Of a DNA stretch of 64,000 nt, positions 58,488 through 64,000 are shown one piece after another. Each line of letters begins with the position of its first letter. Position 1 is the stretch's first letter. Origin of the DNA: Hibiscus mutabilis (taxonomy: Eukaryota; Streptophyta; Magnoliopsida; Malvales; Malvaceae); assembly GCA_019671005.1 (NCBI GenBank), contig JAGYYJ010002075.1, positions 48,295 through 112,294 of the forward strand, read 5' to 3'. The position numbers and the translations under genes are program-made. A model generated the notes under the pieces. The model had not been told where the DNA came from. It saw nothing but the letters and a program-made list of their open reading frames with translations, and made no database searches.

Positions 58488-59192
58488 TCAATCCCTCTTC
58501 GCTACCACGAACCCTAGGAGTTTTCCAGAAGTAACGGCGAAGGTACACTTGGCAGGATTGAGCCTCAGCTGGTACTTCCGTAGTCTTTGGAATAGTTTTC
58601 TCAAGTTCTGTAGGTGCTCTTCTTCTGTTCGGGATTTGGTAGTCATGTCGTCCACATATACTTCTATTTCTTTGTGCATCATGTCATGGAAAAGAGTCAC
58701 CATTGCTCTTTGGTATGTTGTCCATGCGTTCTTTAGCCTAAACGACATCACCCGATAACAAAAAGTGCCCCACATTGTTATGAACGTAGTTTTCTCCATG
58801 TCGTTAGAGTCCATCTTTATCTGATTGTACCCTGAGAAGCCGTCCATGAATGAAAACCATGAGTGTCCTGCAGTGTTGTTAACCAGAGTGTCAATATGTG
58901 GTAAGGGGAAGTTGTCTTTAGGGCTGGCTCGGTTTAGATCCCTATAATCTACACACATACGAACTTTCCCGTCCTTCTTTGGTACCGGTACAATGTTTGC
59001 AACCCACTCGGGGTATTTGGCTACCTCCAAGAAACCAACATCAAACTGTTTTTTTACTTCTTCTCGGATCTTTAACAACATATTCTTTAACAACATATCT
59101 GGTCTCATTCTCTGCAGTTTTTGCTGTATTGGTTTACACTCCGGTTTTGTTGGCAATTTGTGCACCACTATATCGGTATTCAACCCTGGCAT
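58488..59192 (-). pseudogene. Gypsy reverse transcriptase
   Basis: An open 234-codon stretch. Motifs seen: KREVKKQ-like lead (REEVKKQFDVGFLEV), VPKKDGKVRMCVDYRDLNRA, FPLPHIDTLV, FMDGFSGYNQI, and the catalytic YVDD (EVYVDDMTTKS), then LNPAKCTFAV and GKLLGFVV. The central F-M-D-G motif is present. Sequence style matches Tat/Ogre elements. It is cut off from RNase H by frame loss, so it is a remnant. Confidence 0.88.
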
Positions 59193-60184
59193 GTCTTGAT
59201 AAGTCCAGGCGAAAACATCCTTGAATTCCTGAAGTAGGGTTATCAGTTCGTGCTTGGTTTTTGAGGAAATCGTTGTTCCTACTTTTACTTCTTTTCTCTC
59301 TTCTTGGTCCCCAAGTTTACAACTGCATTTCTTCTTGGTGGGGCATGATCCGCCTTTCTTCGTTGGCCACCATCCTCTTTAACTCTTCCGGGACCTCACC
59401 TTCTATCTCATCATATCCTTCCTCAATTCCTCTCGAGACCTCGGGGCATTCAAAATTCACCCAGATTGATCCGTATCATTCATATCGTCAATCATGAGCG
59501 ACCGCATTAAATGAGAGTGAATTGTATTGGGAAGGAGACGACTTTATATGAAGGGAATGAACATGAAGAATGCATGAATGAAATAAATGAAACTTTGGTC
59601 ATTCAGGAAAGTGAGGATATTTTCATTTCAATCAAAAAGTTAACATAGGTGCCCTATACAAGAGATCCCCATTGTTTACGGGCAAAAACAAAAGATTGAT
59701 TCGGAGGATTACTCGATCTATTCCTAAAAACTACTGGTAGATCAATGCAGCCTTGGTTATCGAGTGTTTCCCGGACGGCAGTGGGCGGATGTTGGTCAAC
59801 ATTTTTTTGCCTCGGTCTTTTCCAACTATCATGTTGATGTACATCCCTTCAAGTGATTCATTGAATGTCTCCTCCTGGTTGAGTACGTCATTTTCCTTCA
59901 TTGCCTCTTCAACCTCTTGACCTGGCTGGTAGAATCCTTTGGAGACAAAAGTGGTTTTTAAACTAGGAAAGGACATTGGTCTCCACGGAATGTCTTCTCC
60001 TTTAAATCGGCTTTTCTTTGCTCTTCCTTTCTCTTGTATTCCCTTTTCTCTGTTGGACATTTGGTTGGTAACCCAGCCCAAAATGATCCTTCTTGGTTAT
60101 CATATTTTTGGCTCTTAGGTTTCCTTGTAATTTCTCCCCACCCCTTTCCTACTTTGGCTCCTCGGCCCAAAGTTTTCGCGACGG

Positions 60185-60670
60185 TCATCTTGGTACAATT
60201 AGATAACCTGGGATAGGGATCCGACTTCCTCCTCCGAAACAAACGTGGCATTCACTAGTTCTAATGCTCGGAACAGCATTCTCGCAAAGATCTTCATCAT
60301 TTTGAATATAGGGGGCGTCCGATGTCACGGAAGCAACTATTTCCTGCTCAGCCTCTACTGTGACCAATTTGCCTTCGACTACAAATTTTAATTTCTGATG
60401 CAATGATGAGGGGACAACTCCTGCGGAGTGGATCCATGGTCTTCCCAATAAGCAGCTGTAAGATGATTTTATGTCCATTACCACAAAATCGATCACATAC
60501 TCAGTTGGTCCGATCAGTAGAGGTACCTCAATTTTCCCCATTGTTCCTCTTTGCGTACCGTCAAAGGCTCTTACTGAATTGTGGCAGGGCTTTAGGTGAG
60601 AACCATCTATTGGTAGTTTTTGCAAGGTCACCATAGGCAGGACGTTCAATGCTGACCCGTTGTCAATCAA
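60185..60670 (-). pseudogene. Gypsy aspartic protease region
   Basis: An open 161-codon stretch beginning MIDNGSALNVLP (the expected active-site D-S/T-G is D-N-G here, so the usual S or T is replaced by N), followed by GTMGKIEVPLLIGP and SCLLGRPWIHSAG-VPSSLHQ, both typical of Tat-type gag-pol. It belongs to the minus-strand element. Text from 60250 to 59500 continues as a poorly conserved linker towards RT. Confidence 0.8.
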
Positions 60671-61299
60671 GACGCGGGTACTACATACCTTTGCAAGTGG
60701 GTTGTGATGTTAAGGGCTTTGGTGGACCCCATTCCTCCTCGGGATCTCATCATCACCGAATGTTATATGATTATAGGCAAAGTGATATGCCCCACTATCC
60801 TGTCCAGATTTGTCACGTAAATATCGGGGCACAAAAGTTTGATTTAGTACTTTTAATAGCGTCTCCGGTGCTTTTTTCAACTCAAGAGTAATTCCAATCT
60901 TTGTGATCCTAGCCGGTTGCTTTTCGTAGTTGTTCCACTACGTTGTACTCGCTATGTCTCAAGAACTTCAGAAATTCTTTGGCTTGGGCCTCGATTCTCG
61001 CTCATTTATCTTTGGGAGGTTCTTCTCCGAATATCTGCGTGGGGTTAATCTCGTATTCTTCCCTTTTATCTGTTTCAGCTGCTTTCAAAACCTCAGAGGA
61101 ATAACATCTGCCGCTCCTTGTGAAATGGCTTGCCTCACCAACATTTAAATCGCTTTGGCTTTGTTGGTCTTTTAGCGTAGGCTCTTTTACCTGACCATGT
61201 TCTAGTTTTTTCCGGGCGTGGTCACATTTATAGCATAATTTCGGGGTTTGCGATATCCTTTAATGGGAATGGGGATGGTGCTGAAATGATGATCCTGTG

Positions 61300-62790
61300 A
61301 CTTATCTTGTTTGTTTCTCCTTGGGAGGCACCTGCATTCCCCGGCCTGGGAGAGATGATAAAAGGTCTATCCTTCCCCGTATTTAGATTTGGGGCTATCC
61401 GTCATATGTACGTCGACCTCTTCTTTCCCATGGGCTCGAAGAATTCTATTTGCTTTTCATTCATCAATTGTTGTACCAATCTCTTGAACTCATCGCACTC
61501 TTGGATGTCATGTCCTTCATTCCGTGGAATTCGCAATACACTCCACATCCCTTCCGCCTTATTATCATGCCTTTGTCGATCGACGGGCCATGCATAATCT
61601 GTTGAAATACCCACCGTAAAGGAGATTTGATTTCGACACATCATCCTTAATCCTCCCGGTAAAGTATTCTTCAATAACATTTACTCCCTCTGCTCCCATG
61701 ATTAGGTAGCGGGTTAGTAGCTACACTTGGTTCTTCAAACTTCAATAACCCGTAATCGATTAAATTTACGCACAAGTTTTTTTGAAGGCAAGGCGGTTCT
61801 CGGTGGGATGTCCAGGGCACCTCCGTGATAGTCGCAATGCGCGTCGGATTATACCAAGAAGGGAAGGGCGGATTGACAGAGTAACGATGTATGGACGGAC
61901 AGGTTCGCTTCATACAATCGAGAATAAAGTTCCGAGTCTGAAACAGGTAGGGGAGTGAAAGTTTTCCTCTCTTTCTTTTCTCGAGATTCTCTCCTCTCTT
62001 TGATTCGAGTTTTGTGTTTTTCCCACAGTGCTTGTGGCTGTGAGACTGTGAAGTTCTTCGGGTGGTATAAGTGCTGGTGGCGTTTACTTCATTTCTCTTG
62101 CTATATTTCCGAGACCCTTCCCGCTATCAATTCTACCACTCTTAATTGCCAATTCAAGGGACTCCTCAGTCCGATTAAGTCGCAAAGCACTGCGTTGTGT
62201 TATTAATGAGGCGATCAAAGAGTGCCCTTTCGTAGTTTTAACAAATAACGGCGTAATTTCATGTTCCGGAGGGTGGCTGAATTTGGGCGGCCACTTCCCG
62301 CCACCTTTGGGCGTATTGTTATAGGGCTTTTGTGGACTTCGCCCCATATTTTCCAACATAATTCTACTGGGGTCATATACATTACATGCTTATATTGCTC
62401 AATGAATGCTCTCGATGATCTTTCCATGTCTTAACATTTGCCTTGCTCAACTGGGTGTACCACCGTAATGCCGCTCCGATTAGGCTGTCCCGAAACAATG
62501 TATCGTAGCTTTTCGTCCCTTAAGGTAGGCCGCCATCTTCCGACAAGACATTGTTATGTGCGCGGAAGGACAAGTGGTTCCATCGTATTTGTTGAAACTC
62601 GTGTTTTAAATTTTGGTGGTAGGACAAGATCGGACACGGACTTAAGTCGCTAGCGTCATTTCGACTCTTCCATAGATTGTAACGCTTTAAATTTTTCCTC
62701 CATGAGGTGAAATCTCTCCTCCCACTTTTTCTCTACCTCGGTCCCGATTCTTTCAACCATGTTCAGGTCCGCACCTCCTCTTCATAGGGT
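61300..62790 (-). pseudogene. Gypsy gag-like region, frame-broken
   Basis: Pieces read ERSSRAFIEQYKHVMYMTP (62427-62215), SLELAIKSGRID (62359-62084, with EITPLFVKT and alternate frames) and, further on, HDIQECDEFKRLVQQLMN with EFFEP (61680-61402). This order matches the gag and gag-to-protease part of Tat-type elements. Many frame slips are present. Coordinates are approximate. Confidence 0.6.
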
Positions 62791-64000
62791 GCTTGATTGT
62801 CGAGGGGTTGAGTTTGGTGCCCCTATTCAAGACTAGTGACATTCCAAAGCAGGTCGATATACATCTTTTTAGCCGGATTTCGTGCAGCTGGTTGAACCTT
62901 GTAGTGAGCTGGGGTACCTTACGGCTCTTGAACGGTTTCTCCTTCCACTCTTTTTCCAAGGCTTTTAGCCAACAAAGACAGTTATGTCGGATACTATCGA
63001 TGCTTGTGGTCGAGTAATAACTGTCACCGAGGCTTCTTTGGGCCTCTTCAAGCCTTGTCTCGAGCTCTTTTTGCCCTTTTTCTAGACGATTATCCTGTCT
63101 TCCATGAGCTTGCTTTGTAATCGGGTAAGGTATGGATGATGAATGATTGCGGTTAACTACACACACCGCCACAATATTCATACCGTTAATATGGTTGCAA
63201 GAAAATAAATGCATGTATAATGATGCGAATGTCATGATGCAATGCAAGAATGTATGCAGATAAGGTCTTCGATTCCACTGGTAATCACCATTTTGAACTA
63301 CTTCTACGGGAATTAAAGGGTCTAGATTACAACAGAGTTCAGATTACAAAATAAAGAATCCTAATACAAAAGATCTAATTACAACACGAGTCCTATAAAT
63401 AAGCTCTAGCTCTATCTCCTAATCTTCCAATTGCTTGGAGCAACTTGTGAACACGGGAGCTTTTTCCATTTCGGGACTATGAAAGGTCGGAGTGTTTCAG
63501 CCTCGATGGCCAAATTATTCACATGCCTGGCGACTCATGTGATGTCCACCATCAAGTTTGCGTAATATTGGTCCCTATCCTGTACCATCCGGCAGCGTCA
63601 CACGCATCTCTTTTGCCAATAGGTGTCCCCTCCGGCTGCAGCCTCCTCGAACACACTAATTCTTTCCTTGTAATCCTCAACGATTTGCTTCGAGGACTTA
63701 ATTCGTGCTCGTAACACGCTTACTTCGCGCTCTCTTTCTTGTAGCTCGGTGAAGCCATTTCTCCGGGCAAGACATTGAAGTGGGAGTGTTCAACTTCCGC
63801 CACCTTTCCTTTTAATTCGCCATTCGACTTTGGATTTGCTCCGGACTTTGAATAGTGTCATCGTACAATTTTTGCATCTCTAACAGTCTATTCGGCTACT
63901 TATGGACTTTCTTTTCCATACGGCGACGTTTTTTCTCTCATGATGGACAACTTGTTTTCCCTTGTTGATTTCTTGCCTGAATCTTTCCTTTTCTTGGTCA
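62791..64000 (-). other. Upstream gag/leader part of the gypsy element
   Basis: On the minus strand a charged coiled-coil-like segment (RLEKGQKELETRLEEAQRSL near 63130-63060) precedes the gag pieces. The region to the window end is charged and fragmentary and probably forms the N-terminal gag or ORF1 part. Nothing else is recognised. Confidence 0.4.

Larger units (their letters stand above)
51000..64000 (-). mobile_element. Ty3/gypsy Tat/Ogre-type element, 3' part, continuing past the window
   Basis: Reading on the minus strand from 64000 to 51000: gag-like region, protease, reverse transcriptase, RNase H remnants, integrase, a long 3' untranslated part with tandem repeats, a polypurine tract (AAAGGGGGACA, complement of about 53968-53980) and an LTR of about 2.9 kb. 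The order RT-RNase H-integrase, the protein motifs, and tandem repeats between pol and the 3' LTR are established traits of the Tat/Ogre lineage. The left edge lies a few bases after the TIC236 exon 4 donor, at about 51000-51005 (TGTAGCGATG on the plus strand). All coding parts carry frame slips, so the copy is inactive. The 5' LTR is beyond the window. Confidence 0.85.

Overview
This is a gene-sparse, AT-rich stretch of a flowering-plant (eudicot) nuclear genome. Evidence for this is GT-AG introns, chloroplast-import and plant molybdate-transport genes, and several layers of LTR retrotransposons and small DNA transposons. The gene set and repeat style remind me of Malvaceae such as cotton, but that is an impression, not a proof. 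I saw no tRNA, rRNA, CRISPR or organelle insertion.

Layout. 1-4.2 kb is repeat-rich intergenic DNA with a direct repeat about 1 kb apart and a GC-rich foldback. 4.2-7.9 kb holds an intact intronless TOC120/TOC132-type chloroplast import GTPase. 8-19.4 kb is transposon territory: a 2.27 kb PIF/Harbinger-like element, a 2.24 kb solo LTR, foldback MITEs and a second, 537 bp solo LTR nested in one of them. 19.6-21.05 kb is an intact intronless molybdate transporter (MOT1 type). 21.5-22.25 kb (minus) is a decayed fragment of an AGD14/NIG-like Arf-GAP. 23.2-27.8 kb is a Golgi Qa-SNARE gene (SYP32 type) with several frame breaks and a 58 bp tandem duplication across its last splice acceptor. 29.1-33.1 kb is a lysine-rich gene of unknown function with three 1-base losses. 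34.7-36.15 kb is a Pack-MULE-like element carrying three exons of a TauE/SafE sulfite-exporter-like gene. 36.3-41.4 kb is a cluster of nested hAT-like and MITE elements. From 41.9 kb begins a TIC236 (TamB/DUF490) gene. Its first intron contains a Ty1/copia element, and just after its fourth exon (one 1-base loss) a long Ty3/gypsy element of the Tat/Ogre type begins and runs, on the minus strand, past the window end.

How genes relate. TOC120/132 (outer-envelope receptor GTPase) and TIC236 (inner-envelope link to the TOC channel) act in the same chloroplast preprotein import route. The others (molybdate transport, Golgi SNARE, Arf-GAP) have no evident link, and plant neighbours are not expected to form operons.

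No new enzyme system was found. The most unusual signals are structural DNA patterns inside retroelements: an array of about twenty small palindromes with differing but mostly self-matching arms around a TATATA core (54.1-55.1 kb), a 20 bp-phased array of near-palindromic 10-mers inside a solo LTR (13.79-14.08 kb), and a perfect 38 bp palindrome inside the gypsy LTR (53.1 kb). A cluster of 1-base, mostly homopolymer-associated indels in the three multi-exon genes, beside perfectly open single-exon genes, needs to be resolved as decay versus assembly error.
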